Below, piece after piece: positions 49,801-58,718 of a DNA stretch of 64,000 bases. The DNA comes from an uncultured Sphingomonas sp. (lineage in GTDB: Bacteria > Pseudomonadota > Alphaproteobacteria > Sphingomonadales > Sphingomonadaceae). The notes under the pieces are model-generated. The model saw nothing but the letters and a program-made list of their open reading frames with translations, had not been told where the DNA came from and searched no databases. Numbering within the stretch: position 1 is the stretch's first letter; every line of letters begins with the position of its first letter. Where the stretch lies: contig NZ_CAJYTI010000010.1 of assembly GCF_913777625.1 (NCBI RefSeq), forward strand, positions 62,001 through 126,000, written 5' to 3'. Made by a program: the position numbers and the translations under genes.

Positions 49801-51048
49801 TTACAGCGTGGGGGACAATTCGGCGGCGACCGGATAGGGGGCCAGATCCGCTTCGGCAACGTCGGCCGGTGCGGCGACGGCAAGGCGCGACCTGCGTGCG
49901 TCCGCCCGCTCGATCCATGCCCGGACGGCGGCGCGGGCAGGCGCTTCGACCCAGCGATAGGTCAGCAGCGCGCAAAGGACGACGACGCCCAGCACCACGA
50001 ACGCCATCACGTCCGGCGCGAAGGCGAGGACCTTGATCGTGCCGTCGGAGCCGAAGCTGCTTTCCACCAGCGGCAGGTTCAACCGGCGCCCGATCAGGGT
50101 CAGCACATCGAGTCCGCGGGCGATCACCAGCGTGTGGATCATGTAGATCGAATAGGAGAGCGTGCCCAGGAGCAGGAACGGGCGCAGCGTGAGCAGGCGG
50201 CTGACGATGCCGCGTTCGGCGGCAAACAGGAGCACGGCGGCTGTGAACAGGAGCGGGGCGGCCAGCGGCACCATGCCGGAGGCGACCATCGCGCAGGCGC
50301 CGATCGCCACGGCAAGTTCCAGGGCGCTTGCCTTGAGGAAGCCGATCGCGGGCATCGCCATCCTCGCGAACAGCTGCCACGCCAGCATGCCCAGCGAGAA
50401 ACCGAAGACGCAGCGGGCAAAGGCATAGGGCGTCGCGGGATTCCACGCTTCACCGCCGCCGAGGGCGAGAAGGCTGGCCGATCCCAGCGCCAGCGCGGCC
50501 ATGATGTACGGCGCTCGCGTCGGTGCGGCGCGGAGGACGAGCGCCATCAGCAGATAGGTCCATACTTCGGCGGCGATGCTCCAGCTCGGCCCGTTCCACA
50601 CGATCGAGGGAAACCCGCTGAAGATCTGCACCAGCGCCAGCGCGCTTGCCAGTTCGGGCAGGGTGCGGGGCTCGGAAAACGGCACGCGCGCGCTCAGGCC
50701 GGCGGTGCCGATCAGCAGGCCGCCGATTTCCATCACGACGAAGGCGATCAGCACCAATGCGTGCAGCGGATAGACTCGGCCCAGACGCAGCAGTAGGAAG
50801 CGGCGGACCGAATAGCCGCTGCGAAGCTTGTCCAGATAGCCGCACCCGATGACGAACCCGCTCAGGACAAAGAAGAAGTCGACAAACAGCCAGCTGTTTC
50901 GGATCAGGTGGGAGTTGTTGATGACGCCGGTCGTGCGAAGATGGAAGAACACGATCATGCAGGCACATATGCCGCGCAGGCTATCGAGTGCCAGGAACCG
51001 GTGTCGGTTCTTCGCTACGCCTGCGGGGGCGCCTGCATCGTTCCCCAT
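49801..51048 (-). CDS. Acyltransferase 3 family membrane protein (OafA/YrhL-like)
   Basis: 415 residues, about ten membrane helices. Starts R-F-L-A-L-D-S-L-R-G-I-C-A-C-M-I-V-F-F-H, with the conserved catalytic His-Arg region; N-S-W-L-F-V-D-F-F-F-V-L-S-G-F-V-I follows, as in the family. Such proteins acetylate or succinylate surface sugars or other periplasmic targets. Substrate unknown; no glycan synthesis genes are nearby. The upstream 232 bp are unusually A/T-rich for this window. Confidence 0.9.
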   Translation of the reverse strand: MGNDAGAPAGVAKNRHRFLALDSLRGICACMIVFFHLRTTGVINNSHLIRNSWLFVDFFFVLSGFVIGCGYLDKLRSGYSVRRFLLLRLGRVYPLHALVLIAFVVMEIGGLLIGTAGLSARVPFSEPRTLPELASALALVQIFSGFPSIVWNGPSWSIAAEVWTYLLMALVLRAAPTRAPYIMAALALGSASLLALGGGEAWNPATPYAFARCVFGFSLGMLAWQLFARMAMPAIGFLKASALELAVAIGACAMVASGMVPLAAPLLFTAAVLLFAAERGIVSRLLTLRPFLLLGTLSYSIYMIHTLVIARGLDVLTLIGRRLNLPLVESSFGSDGTIKVLAFAPDVMAFVVLGVVVLCALLTYRWVEAPARAAVRAWIERADARRSRLAVAAPADVAEADLAPYPVAAELSPTL

Positions 51049-51280
51049 TAAAACTACCCCCGATTACGCTATTCTTTAACCATGAAAACTGCACCGTTTC
51101 CATAGCTTAGCTTGGGTGGTTTATCGAGGGTGCGTTTACAATGGCGCGCATCCCCAAGAACTGCGATCTGCCCCGATCTGGGACAGGGTGCAAAATTGCA
51201 AGTAATTGTAATAGGATGTCTTTAAAACAATTTTGGGGCGATCTGGAGATGCTGCGGTGCCGCCTGGTGGCGCTGTGCCT
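51049..51280. other. A/T-rich gap between acyltransferase and TauE/SafE genes
   Basis: Clearly lower GC than the rest of the window, with runs such as TTTAAAACAATTTT near 51224-51237 and TTAACCAT at 51076-51083. A 51-codon open frame begins at 51142 but resembles nothing I know and has no ribosome-binding site. I see no RNA gene. It probably holds the acyltransferase promoter. Confidence 0.4.
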
Positions 51281-52054
51281 TCATGCCAGCGCGCGGTAGA
51301 GACTGAAGGCGCTGGTCGCGGTGAGCACAACGCCGACCATGCTCAGCAACAGCCGTACCGGCATGCGCTTGGCGAACATCGCCCCGAAGGGCGCCGCGAC
51401 CACGCCGCCGATCAGCAGCCCCAGCACCGGATGCCAGAAATCCGGGGTGAAGCCCTGCGCGCCGATATGGAACAGGAAGGTCGCCGAGATCGTCATCGTC
51501 AGGAAGAATTCGGTGGTGTTGACCGTGCCGATCGTGGTGCGCGGCTGCGCGCCCTGGACGAGGAGGTTGCTCGTCACCACCGGCCCCCAACCGCCGCCGC
51601 CCGCGGCATCGAGGAAGCCGCCGGCCAGCCCCAGCGGCTCGACGATCTTCGGCTCCTTGTGCTGGGGCGCGAAGCGGATCGCGCGGAACAGCAGGTACAG
51701 GCCGATCGCCGAGAGATAGGCCATCACGAAGGGCCGCGTCACCGAGGCGTCGAACGTGGTCAGCACATAGGCGCCGAGCACGCCGCCGATCATGCCGGGT
51801 ATCAGCAGCCGCGCGAACAGCCGCCAGTTGACGTTGCGGTGGAGGACATGACTGAGGCCCGAGACGCCGGTGGTCATCGTCTCAACCAGATGCACGCCGG
51901 CAGAGGCGGTGGCGGGCGGAATGCCCAGCACGCTCACCAGCAGCGTGCTGGAAATGACGCCGAACGCCATGCCCAGCGCCCCGTCCACCAACTGGGCGGC
52001 GAAACCGACCGCGACATAGGGCAACATCTCGGCGAGCGTAATTCCTGCGAACAT
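51281..52054 (-). CDS. TauE/SafE (TSUP) family permease
   Basis: 257 residues, seven to eight membrane helices in two repeats. The family motif appears as [13 protein letters not shown] (about 20-32) and again as [15 protein letters not shown]. These permeases export sulfite, sulfoacetate or related organosulfur anions. It is divergent from cysE with a 157-bp shared region, in keeping with a sulfur role. Confidence 0.9.
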   Translation of the reverse strand: MFAGITLAEMLPYVAVGFAAQLVDGALGMAFGVISSTLLVSVLGIPPATASAGVHLVETMTTGVSGLSHVLHRNVNWRLFARLLIPGMIGGVLGAYVLTTFDASVTRPFVMAYLSAIGLYLLFRAIRFAPQHKEPKIVEPLGLAGGFLDAAGGGGWGPVVTSNLLVQGAQPRTTIGTVNTTEFFLTMTISATFLFHIGAQGFTPDFWHPVLGLLIGGVVAAPFGAMFAKRMPVRLLLSMVGVVLTATSAFSLYRALA

Positions 52055-52211
52055 CCATGCCCCTGTTGCGATGGCTCGGCCGGAGGAAATGGCCGCTCTC
52101 GCTAAATCCTACAAGCCCGATCGTGTATTGCCGGACCGACGGCGTGCTGGGGGAACGCTGGAAATCCCGTGGGTGTCCCCCTATTTCGGGGGCGATAAAA
52201 GGGGTCCGGCC

Positions 52212-52901
52212 ATGTTCCAGCGTCTGAAGGGCTATCTCGATTCGATCCGCGGGCGCGATCCCGCGCCGCGGAGCCGGCTGGAGATTCTGCTGTATCCGGG
52301 CGTGTGGGCGCTGGGCTATCACCGCATCGCCCATGCGCTGTTCCGCCGGCGCTTCTTCTTCCTCGCCCGGCTGGTCAATCACTGGTCGCGCTGGATGACC
52401 GCGATCGATATCCATCCGGGTGCGACGATCGGCCGCAACTTCTTCATCGACCATGGCTTCGTCGTGATCGGCGAGACCGCGCTGATCGGCGACAACGTCA
52501 CGATCTACCAGTGCGTGACGCTGGGCGGCACCAGCCCCGACAATGGCGTGGGCGGCAAGCGCCACCCGACCCTGCTCGACGGGGTGATCATCGGATCGGG
52601 CGCGCAGGTGCTCGGGCCGATCACGGTGGGCGAGCGGGCGCGGATCGGCGCCAACGCCGTCGTCACCAAGGATGTCGTGCCCGGCGCGGTGATGGTCGGC
52701 ATCCCGGCCAAGCCGACGCTCGTCGAGGCGGTGGCCTGGCAGAAGGATTTCGTGCCCTATGGCACGCCGTGCAGCGACGTGTCCGATCCCTCGGCCCAGA
52801 AGCTCGAAGGGATGCGGTGCGAGATCGAGACGCTGCGCAAGCGGCTCGACGCGATGATCGCCGAACGGGACGCCATGCTCGATCGCCGCGACCGGGCCTG
52901 A
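52212..52901 (+). CDS. cysE: Serine O-acetyltransferase
   Basis: 229 residues, the short EpsC-like form. Left-handed beta-helix hexapeptides begin at [10 protein letters not shown] (about 66-75) and the active-site histidines lie in F-I-D-H-G (about 79-83) and G-K-R-H-P-T. It makes O-acetylserine for cysteine synthesis. A charged C-terminal coiled segment follows (about 195-229). It overlaps the DUF2794 gene by one base. ATG at 52212; the longer frame to 52071 runs into the divergent promoter. Confidence 0.94.
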   Translation: MFQRLKGYLDSIRGRDPAPRSRLEILLYPGVWALGYHRIAHALFRRRFFFLARLVNHWSRWMTAIDIHPGATIGRNFFIDHGFVVIGETALIGDNVTIYQCVTLGGTSPDNGVGGKRHPTLLDGVIIGSGAQVLGPITVGERARIGANAVVTKDVVPGAVMVGIPAKPTLVEAVAWQKDFVPYGTPCSDVSDPSAQKLEGMRCEIETLRKRLDAMIAERDAMLDRRDRA

Positions 52902-53239
52902 TGGGAACCGTCACCCCGCTGCCGATCAGTCGCCCCGGACAAGTCGGTTTCGACCGCCTGGAGCTCAATCGCATCCTCGATCTCTACGGTCGCATGGTCG
53001 CCGCCGGGCATTGGCGCGACTATGCGATGCAGTTCGAGAAGGATGTCGCGGTGTTCGCCGCCTTCCGCCGCGCCGCCGAGCGGCCGGAATATCGGATCGA
53101 GAAGCGCCCGAGCCTGCGCAATCGCCAGGGCATGTGGGCGCTGATCAACGAAAGCGGCGCGGTGCTCAAGCGCGGACAGGAGCTGGGGCCGGTGCTGGCC
53201 CCGGTCGAGCGCCGGCTGATGAAGCTCGTCGAGGAATAA
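52901..53239 (+). CDS. DUF2794 domain protein
   Basis: 112 residues; ATG overlaps the cysE stop (TGATG). The region F-D-R-L-E-L-N-R-I-L-D-L-Y-G-R-M-V-A-A-G-H-W-R-D-Y-A (about 17-42) matches DUF2794, a small cytosolic family confined to alphaproteobacteria. Function unknown. Translational coupling to cysE is the only hint. A family A palindrome follows at once. Confidence 0.85.
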   Translation: MGTVTPLPISRPGQVGFDRLELNRILDLYGRMVAAGHWRDYAMQFEKDVAVFAAFRRAAERPEYRIEKRPSLRNRQGMWALINESGAVLKRGQELGPVLAPVERRLMKLVEE

Positions 53240-53365
53240 GATCCTCCCCTGCCAGGGGGAGGTGTCGCCGAAGGCGACGGAGGGGGAGGACGCCGAACCC
53301 GATCGGTCTGGCATCCTCCCCCTCCGACCCGCTGCGCGGGCCACCTCCCCCTGGCGGGGGAGGAT
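53240..53365. repeat. REPIN-like paired palindrome, family A, copy 3
   Basis: Begins GATCCTCCCCTGCCAGGGGG, then a TCGCC/GGCGA hairpin and CGGAGGGGGAGGA. The right half mirrors it with a CCCGC/GCGGG variable stem and ends at 53365. It lies 0-12 bp from the stops of two convergent genes, so it can also end transcription from both. Confidence 0.85.
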
Positions 53366-53376
53366 GCACAGCAGCG

Positions 53377-54489
53377 TTACGCCAGCGCCCCCTGCTGCGT
53401 CGGCGGCAGGCGACGGGCGAAGTCGCCGAGCACCCCCACCGCCGCGCGGCGCATCGGGTGCCAGAAGGCGGAGAGCGTCAGCAGCGCCGATCCGATGACC
53501 AGGCCGGTGAACGCCGCGCTCAGCTCCACCGATCCGCTCTGGTGGAACAGCGAGTAGAGCGCCCACAGCACATAAGCGAGGCTGGAGACGAGCAGCGCCC
53601 GCCGGTCCACCGCCAGCGCGACGAAGGCGAAGAACAGATAGAGCGCGAACACCAAGGCCGCCATCGGCATGCCGATCTCGCCGTCGAACACGCCGAGCAT
53701 GTGGAACACCGGGTGCGCGATCAGCGGGGCGGCGGCGAGGTGCAGCCAGAAGGCGACATCCGAGCGGCGGGTGCGGCGCTCCAGATCGGTCATGTCCCAG
53801 CGCATCGCGGCGAGGAAGGTGCCGACCCCGCCGACCAGCAGGATCGCGTTCACCCAGTCCCTGGCGGCGGGAATCAGCGAGGTGATCAGGCCGACCGAGA
53901 CGCCGACCACGGCGAGCGCGCCCGCCGCGACGGTGATCGGCACCATGAAGCGGCGCCAGTGCACCCATGCGGCGACGGCCGTGAGCGTGCCGGCAATGGC
54001 GGCGATCACCCCCGCGATCCGCTCGCGCTGCGGTTCGGTGGTGATGTGGAGGGCGGTTTCGATCCACGGAATGTTGATCACGATCAGCCCGGCGATCGTC
54101 GCCCCGGCGCCGCCGACAAAGCCGAGCAGCAGCAGGATCGAGGGCAGGGCGAGCCGCTTGCGCGCGGTGAAATACTCCGCGAGCATCCAGCTGGTTGCTG
54201 CCACCGCCGCGCCGCCGCCGATCAGGTTGGCGCCGACGATGCGCGGCTCGGGGCCGCTGCCGACCAGCGCCTGGACCAGGCTGCCGCCCAGCTTGCCGAT
54301 CGCCAGCAGGATCAGCGCCGCCGCGATGGTGACGAAGATGTCGTTGAACCCGCTCAGCAGCCGGAAATGCTCTTCATCCACCGCCGGGGTCGCCCGGCTT
54401 GCGGCAACATGGTTGCGGAACGCCGTCGCGGCCTCGGGGGTGAGTGCCCCCGCCTCCACGGCGCTCGCCAGTTCGCTTTCGCTGTACAT
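53377..54489 (-). CDS. Multi-pass membrane protein, unknown (DUF2157-like N-terminus)
   Basis: 370 residues; ATG at 54489 with AAGGAGG upstream. A soluble N-terminal segment of about 55 residues (S-E-S-E-L-A-S-A-V-E-A-G-A-L-T-P-E-A) precedes about eleven membrane helices. The start, a short regulatory-like helix followed by many helices, recalls DUF2157/GDYXXLXY-type membrane proteins but I cannot name the family with confidence. No conserved charged catalytic residues stand out. It is alone on the minus strand between the repeat and the SDR gene. Confidence 0.7.
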   Translation of the reverse strand: MYSESELASAVEAGALTPEAATAFRNHVAASRATPAVDEEHFRLLSGFNDIFVTIAAALILLAIGKLGGSLVQALVGSGPEPRIVGANLIGGGAAVAATSWMLAEYFTARKRLALPSILLLLGFVGGAGATIAGLIVINIPWIETALHITTEPQRERIAGVIAAIAGTLTAVAAWVHWRRFMVPITVAAGALAVVGVSVGLITSLIPAARDWVNAILLVGGVGTFLAAMRWDMTDLERRTRRSDVAFWLHLAAAPLIAHPVFHMLGVFDGEIGMPMAALVFALYLFFAFVALAVDRRALLVSSLAYVLWALYSLFHQSGSVELSAAFTGLVIGSALLTLSAFWHPMRRAAVGVLGDFARRLPPTQQGALA

Positions 54490-54556
54490 CGGCCATCCTC
54501 CTTCGAAGCGAGGAAGATGACACAAGTGTGTTGCTGAGGCAATACGGTATGGCGCC

Positions 54557-55453
54557 TTAGGGCCTGTGCTGCAACCTGCTGAGGATCGCCATGGTCTGCT
54601 CGGCGCCCGAGCCGGGGACGATCTCGCCGGTCCGGTCGATGATCTGCGCCCATTGCGCGGCGACCGCCTCGGGCGTGCCCTCGGTCAGCACCGCCCCCGG
54701 CGTGAGGGTGATGTAGGCGGCCTGCACCACGCCCGCGCCCGCGCCGACGATCATGTTGCTCGGCGCGCCTTCGGAGACGAGGAACAGCGCGGCGGGCGCG
54801 ACGTGTTCGGGCGCGAAGGCGGCGAAAGCGGCCTCGGGGAACAGTCCCTCGGTCATCCGCGTGCCCGCGACCGGCGCGATGGTGTTGACCCGGATGTCGT
54901 GCTTGGCGCCCTCCAGGTGCAGCGTCTTGGTGAGGCCGGCGAGGCCGAGCTTCGCGGCGCCGTAATTCGCCTGACCGAAATTGCCGAACAGCCCGGTGGA
55001 AGAGGCGGTCATCAGGATGCGGCCATAGCCCTGTTCGCGCATCGTCTCCCACACCGCCTTGGTGGCGTTGGCCGAACCGATCAGATGCACGTCGACGACG
55101 AAGGCGAAATCCTCGGGCGTCATCTTGGCGAAGCTCTTGTCGCGCAGCACCCCGGCATTGTTGATGAGGATGTCGATCCGGCCCCAGCGCGCCTTGGCGG
55201 CCTCTGCCATCGCGACCATCGCCGCGGCATCGGTGACGCTGCCGCCATTGGCGATCGCCTCGCCGCCCAGCGCCTCGATTTCGGCGACCACGGCGCGCGC
55301 CGCATCGGAATGGCCGGCGCCGTCGCGGCTGCTGCCGAGATCGTTGACCACCACCTTGGCGCCGCGTCGGGCGAGCTCCAGCGCATAGGCGCGGCCGATC
55401 CCGCCGCCGGCACCGGTGACGATGGCGACGCGCGCGTCGAAGCGGATGGTCAT
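54557..55453 (-). CDS. SDR family dehydrogenase (multifunctional beta-oxidation type)
   Basis: 298 residues; ATG at 55453 with GGAGAG upstream. Rossmann motif V-T-G-A-G-G-G-I-G (13-21), N-N-A-G-V (about 97-101), catalytic S-S-T-G...Y-G-A-A-K (Y about 165, K about 169). The N-D-L-G segment and the G-A-G-A-G-V-V-Q-A-A-Y ending resemble the (3R)-hydroxyacyl-CoA dehydrogenase part of peroxisomal MFE-2/HSD17B4. It probably oxidises a 3-hydroxyacyl-CoA with NAD+. No partner hydratase gene is adjacent. Confidence 0.9.
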   Translation of the reverse strand: MTIRFDARVAIVTGAGGGIGRAYALELARRGAKVVVNDLGSSRDGAGHSDAARAVVAEIEALGGEAIANGGSVTDAAAMVAMAEAAKARWGRIDILINNAGVLRDKSFAKMTPEDFAFVVDVHLIGSANATKAVWETMREQGYGRILMTASSTGLFGNFGQANYGAAKLGLAGLTKTLHLEGAKHDIRVNTIAPVAGTRMTEGLFPEAAFAAFAPEHVAPAALFLVSEGAPSNMIVGAGAGVVQAAYITLTPGAVLTEGTPEAVAAQWAQIIDRTGEIVPGSGAEQTMAILSRLQHRP

Positions 55454-55521
55454 GAAAAAGCTCTCCTGCAACCTGTCGTTGCGGAGAGCCTAGGGGAGGC
55501 AGCCGGCGCTGCCAATCCGGT

Positions 55522-55545
55522 CTCCCCTCCCGCAGGGGGAGGGGA
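55522..55545. repeat. Single REP-like hairpin
   Basis: CTCCCCTCCC-GCA-GGGGGAGGGGAG forms a strong 10-bp stem. Composition recalls the outer hairpin of the family A elements, but only one arm is present. It lies 17 bp after the proline-rich protein gene, where it could act as a terminator. Confidence 0.5.
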
Positions 55546-55561
55546 GCCGAACACAAGGGTG

Positions 55562-55981
55562 TTACTTGCCGCCGCGCTGGCGACAATGGTCCTTCACGGT
55601 CCGCGAGCAGGGCGGGTAGCTGCCCGGATCGGCGGGCGGCGGCGGGGCGGCCATCGGCGCCGACGGGGCTGCAGCATCGGCCGGCGGCGGCGGGGGCGGT
55701 GCGCCCGGAGCCATCGCGGTGCCCGGCGGCGGGGGTGGCGGCGGGGCCATGCCTGCGCCCGGCGGGGGCGGCGGCGGTGGCGGCGGGGAGGCGGTGCCTG
55801 CGCCGGTGGTGCCGGCCATCGGGGCCGGGGGCGGCGGGGCGGCCGGATCGGTCTGCGGCGTGGTCTGGCCCGGCATCGGCGGCTGGGCCTGGGTCTGATC
55901 CTGCGGGGTCGGTGCCGGCATGTCCTGCGCGATGGCAGTGCCGCTCAGTGCGAGCGCCGAGGCGAGAAGTATCCACTTCAT
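55562..55981 (-). CDS. Exported proline-rich protein with C-terminal two-cysteine motif
   Basis: 139 residues; ATG at 55981 with GGAG upstream. Signal peptide about 1-19 (L-S-G-T-A-I-A-Q). The middle (about 22-117) is low-complexity Pro/Ala with polyproline runs. The last 20 residues, Y-P-P-C-S-R-T-V-K-D-H-C-R-Q-R-G-G-K, carry two cysteines. The neighbouring small protein at 56138-56410 ends with the related Y-P-V-C...E-C-I-Q-R-G-S-H. A periplasmic or wall-spanning role is possible; family not recognised. Confidence 0.75.
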   Translation of the reverse strand: MKWILLASALALSGTAIAQDMPAPTPQDQTQAQPPMPGQTTPQTDPAAPPPPAPMAGTTGAGTASPPPPPPPPPGAGMAPPPPPPPGTAMAPGAPPPPPPADAAAPSAPMAAPPPPADPGSYPPCSRTVKDHCRQRGGK

Positions 55982-56137
55982 TGGTGCACTCCTTACTTCA
56001 TCAATTGCCGAGGTGCGAACGTCCGCGAGGTGCGTTTTGTTGCACCGACATTTCTGGCAAGCTTGATTCTGCAAGGGGTTGGCGGGACGCGGCGAAGGCG
56101 GCATCGCCTGCCTTCGCCGCTCCGGATCAGGCGGCGA

Positions 56138-56410
56138 TCAGTGGCTGCCGCGCTGGATGCATTCGTCGGTCTGGCCCTTCTTGCAGACCGGATAGTGGGC
56201 GCGCGGTGCCGGCGGCGGGAAGGCCTCGCTCGGCGTCAGCGTGCTCGGCTGGAAGATCACCTTGTCCCCCGGCTGCGGCGCGCCGTTCACCCACATGGTG
56301 GCGGGCGCATAGCCGCCGGGCTGGCTGACGGTGGTCATCGTGGCTGGGGGGGTCTGGGCAAGGGCCGGGCTGGCGAGCGTCAACGCGGCTGCAAGTGCAA
56401 TCAGCTTCAT
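56138..56410 (-). CDS. Small exported protein with C-terminal two-cysteine motif
   Basis: 90 residues. Signal peptide 1-19 (L-A-S-P-A-L-A-Q). The mature part has a conserved-looking central stretch (Y-A-P-A-T-M-W-V-N-G-A-P-Q-P-G-D-K-V-I-F) and ends Y-P-V-C-K-K-G-Q-T-D-E-C-I-Q-R-G-S-H. The ending parallels that of the proline-rich protein downstream on the same strand, suggesting a divergent paralog pair that may bind a common partner or metal. Not a family I can name. Confidence 0.8.
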   Translation of the reverse strand: MKLIALAAALTLASPALAQTPPATMTTVSQPGGYAPATMWVNGAPQPGDKVIFQPSTLTPSEAFPPPAPRAHYPVCKKGQTDECIQRGSH

Positions 56411-56490
56411 TCGCTGTCTCCTGCAAAGCTACACGGGTGTGCATGTCCACACCCGGTTTGCAGAACGAAACGATCGCTGAAAGTTTCCAC

Positions 56491-56523
56491 AAAAACCGCG
56501 GAATGTAAAAAAGTTCCGCGGTT
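56491..56523 (-). terminator. Intrinsic terminator of the pho operon
   Basis: Perfect 10-bp stem: AACCGCGGAA (56494-56503) with TTCCGCGGTT (56514-56523), 10-base loop. On the minus strand the stem is followed by further Ts (TTT). It is 15 bp after the phoB stop. Confidence 0.93.
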
Positions 56524-56538
56524 CATCGTGCGTACAGG

Positions 56539-57231
56539 TCAGTTCCCCGCGTCGAGCGCGTAGCCTGCCGAGCGCACCGTGCGGATGATGTCCGGCCGGT
56601 TGCCCTTGTTGATCGCCTTGCGCAGGCGGCGGATGTGTACGTCGACGGTACGCGACTCGATGTCGCTGTCATGCCCCCACACCGCATCGAGCAGCCGCTC
56701 GCGCGAGAACACCCAGCCCGGATGCTCGAGGAAATGCTTGAGCAGGCGGAATTCGGTCGGCCCCAGCTGGATCACCTCGCCGCCGCGACGGACCTTGTGG
56801 CCCACCGTGTCCATCTCGATGTCCGAATAGGTGAGCGCCTCGCCGGCCAGCGCCGGGCGCACGCGGCGCAGCACCGCGCCGACGCGGGCGACGAGCTCGC
56901 GCGGCGAGAAGGGCTTGGTGACATAATCGTCGGCGCCGGTTTCCAGCCCGCGGACGCGATCTTCCTCTTCGCCGCGCGCGGTCAGCATGATGATCGGCAC
57001 GTTCGCCGTCTCCGGCATGCGGCGCAGGCGGCGGCACACCTCGATGCCGGACAGGCCCTCGACCATCCAGTCGAGCAGCACGATGTCCGGCGTCGCTTCC
57101 TTGGCGAGGAGCAGCGCTTCCTCGCCATCGGGGGTGTGCTTCACTTCATAGTCTTCGCGCTTGAAATGCCAGGTGACGAGCTCCGCGATCGCGGCATCGT
57201 CTTCCACCAGCAGCATCTTGACCCGTGCCAT
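56539..57231 (-). CDS. phoB: Phosphate regulon response regulator PhoB
   Basis: 230 residues. Receiver with acidic pair D11/D12 and phospho-acceptor D54 in V-L-L-D-W-M. OmpR-type winged helix with G-P-T-E-F-R-L-L-K-H-F-L-E-H-P and R-T-V-D-V-H-I-R-R-L-R-K-A. When phosphorylated by PhoR it binds Pho boxes and turns on phosphate genes. Last gene of the operon, 9 bp after phoU, with a terminator following. Confidence 0.97.
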   Translation of the reverse strand: MARVKMLLVEDDAAIAELVTWHFKREDYEVKHTPDGEEALLLAKEATPDIVLLDWMVEGLSGIEVCRRLRRMPETANVPIIMLTARGEEEDRVRGLETGADDYVTKPFSPRELVARVGAVLRRVRPALAGEALTYSDIEMDTVGHKVRRGGEVIQLGPTEFRLLKHFLEHPGWVFSRERLLDAVWGHDSDIESRTVDVHIRRLRKAINKGNRPDIIRTVRSAGYALDAGN

Positions 57232-57240
57232 ATGTTCCCC

Positions 57241-57942
57241 TCAGCTCCCGCTGCTTTCGCCGGCTTCCGCATCGGCGAGATACTGCCCGGTCGCGGCAAA
57301 ATAGACCATTTCGGCGACGTTGGTAGCGTGGTCGCCGATCCTCTCCAGATTCTTGGCGACGAACAGCAGGTGCGCGACCTGGCTGATCGTGCGCGGATTC
57401 TCGACCATGAACGTTACCAGCGTCCGGAAGATCGAGTCGTAGAAGTCGTCCAGCGCGGTGTCGCTGGCATGCACTTCCGCCGCCGCCTTGGCGTCGCGCG
57501 CCGAGAAGGCGTCGAGCGCGGCGCGGACCATGTCGGCGGCGAGCTGGCCCATCGCCGGCAGGATCGAGACCGCCTCGATCCGCTCCTCGCCCTCGGCATG
57601 GATCATCGGCACGCGCTTGGCGATGTTCTTGGCATAGTCGCCGATCCGCTCGATCACCGCGGCGATCTTCATCGCGGCGATCACCTCGCGCAGATCGTCG
57701 GCCATCGGCGCGCGGAGCGCGATCACGCGGACGACGAGCTTTTCCAGCTCGGCCTCCATCGCGTCGATCTGCTTGTCCTTCTTGCGCACGGTCTTGGCCA
57801 GCGCCTCGTCGCCGCGCTGCAGCGCCTTCATCGCGTCGTAGATCGCCTGCTCGGCAAGCCCGCCCATCTGCGAGATCAGCGCGCGCAGCTGGCTGATGTC
57901 CTGATCGAACGCCTTGACCGTGTGTTCGTGGCCCGATGCCAT
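57241..57942 (-). CDS. phoU: Phosphate signalling protein PhoU
   Basis: 233 residues, all helical, two PhoU repeats. Metal-binding acidic motifs appear as E-R-I-G-D-Y-A-K-N-I (about 105) and E-R-I-G-D-H-A-T-N-V (about 208). ATG at 57942 overlaps the pstB stop by one base. PhoU links the Pst transporter to PhoR and represses the regulon when phosphate is plentiful. Confidence 0.96.
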   Translation of the reverse strand: MASGHEHTVKAFDQDISQLRALISQMGGLAEQAIYDAMKALQRGDEALAKTVRKKDKQIDAMEAELEKLVVRVIALRAPMADDLREVIAAMKIAAVIERIGDYAKNIAKRVPMIHAEGEERIEAVSILPAMGQLAADMVRAALDAFSARDAKAAAEVHASDTALDDFYDSIFRTLVTFMVENPRTISQVAHLLFVAKNLERIGDHATNVAEMVYFAATGQYLADAEAGESSGS

Positions 57943-58718
57943 CAGCCGTACCTTCCGGTGATATAGTCCTTCGTGCGCTCTTCGCGGGGCGCGGTGAAGA
58001 GGTTGTCGGTCTCGCCATATTCGACCAGCTGGCCGAGATGGAAGAAGGCGGTGCGCTGCGACACGCGGGCCGCCTGCTGCATGTTGTGGGTGACGATCAC
58101 GATCGCGTAGCGGCCGCGCAGCTCGTGGATCAGCTCCTCGATCTTGGCGGTGGCGATGGGGTCGAGCGCGCTGGCCGGCTCGTCCATCAGGATCACTTCG
58201 GGATCGACGGCGATCGCACGGGCGATGCACAGCCGCTGCTGCTGGCCGCCGGAAAGCGCGGTGCCGCTGTCGGAAAGGCGGTCCTTCACCTCTTCCCAGA
58301 GCCCCGCGCGCTTCAGCGAGCGCTCGACGATCGCCTCGAGGTCGGTCTTGGACGCGGCCAGCCCGTGGATGCGCGGGCCATAGGCGACGTTCTCGAAGAT
58401 CGACTTCGGGAAGGGGTTGGGCTTCTGGAACACCATGCCGACGCGGGCGCGCAGCTGCACCACGTCCATGTCCGAGGCGTAGATGTCCTCGCCGTCCAGC
58501 GTGATCTCGCCGGTCACCCGCGCGCTGGCGATGGTGTCGTTCATCCGGTTGAAGGTGCGCAGGAAGGTCGACTTGCCGCAGCCCGAGGGGCCGATGAACG
58601 CGGTGACCTTGTCCATGTCGATGTCGATCGACACGCCCTTCACGGCATGGTTGTCGCCGTAGAAGACGCTGACGTCGCGGGCCGACATCTTGTGGGGGGC
58701 GGGGGAGGGGGCGGTCAT
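57942..58718 (-). CDS. pstB: Phosphate ABC transporter ATP-binding protein PstB
   Basis: 258 residues. Walker [10 protein letters not shown] (about 41-49), signature L-S-G-G-Q-Q-Q-R, Walker [14 protein letters not shown]. It couples ATP hydrolysis to phosphate import through PstCA. One-base overlaps with pstA and phoU show tight coupling. Confidence 0.98.
   Translation of the reverse strand: MTAPSPAPHKMSARDVSVFYGDNHAVKGVSIDIDMDKVTAFIGPSGCGKSTFLRTFNRMNDTIASARVTGEITLDGEDIYASDMDVVQLRARVGMVFQKPNPFPKSIFENVAYGPRIHGLAASKTDLEAIVERSLKRAGLWEEVKDRLSDSGTALSGGQQQRLCIARAIAVDPEVILMDEPASALDPIATAKIEELIHELRGRYAIVIVTHNMQQAARVSQRTAFFHLGQLVEYGETDNLFTAPREERTKDYITGRYG

Noticed and set aside
51142..51297. 51-codon frame in the A/T-rich gap
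   Set aside because: No ribosome-binding site, no recognisable sequence, and it runs into the 3' end of the TauE/SafE gene on the other strand.
55600..55900. GC-rich runs in the proline-rich gene considered as a repeat array or CRISPR-like structure
   Set aside because: The repetition comes from Pro/Ala codons; there are no regular spacers or direct repeats of fixed length.
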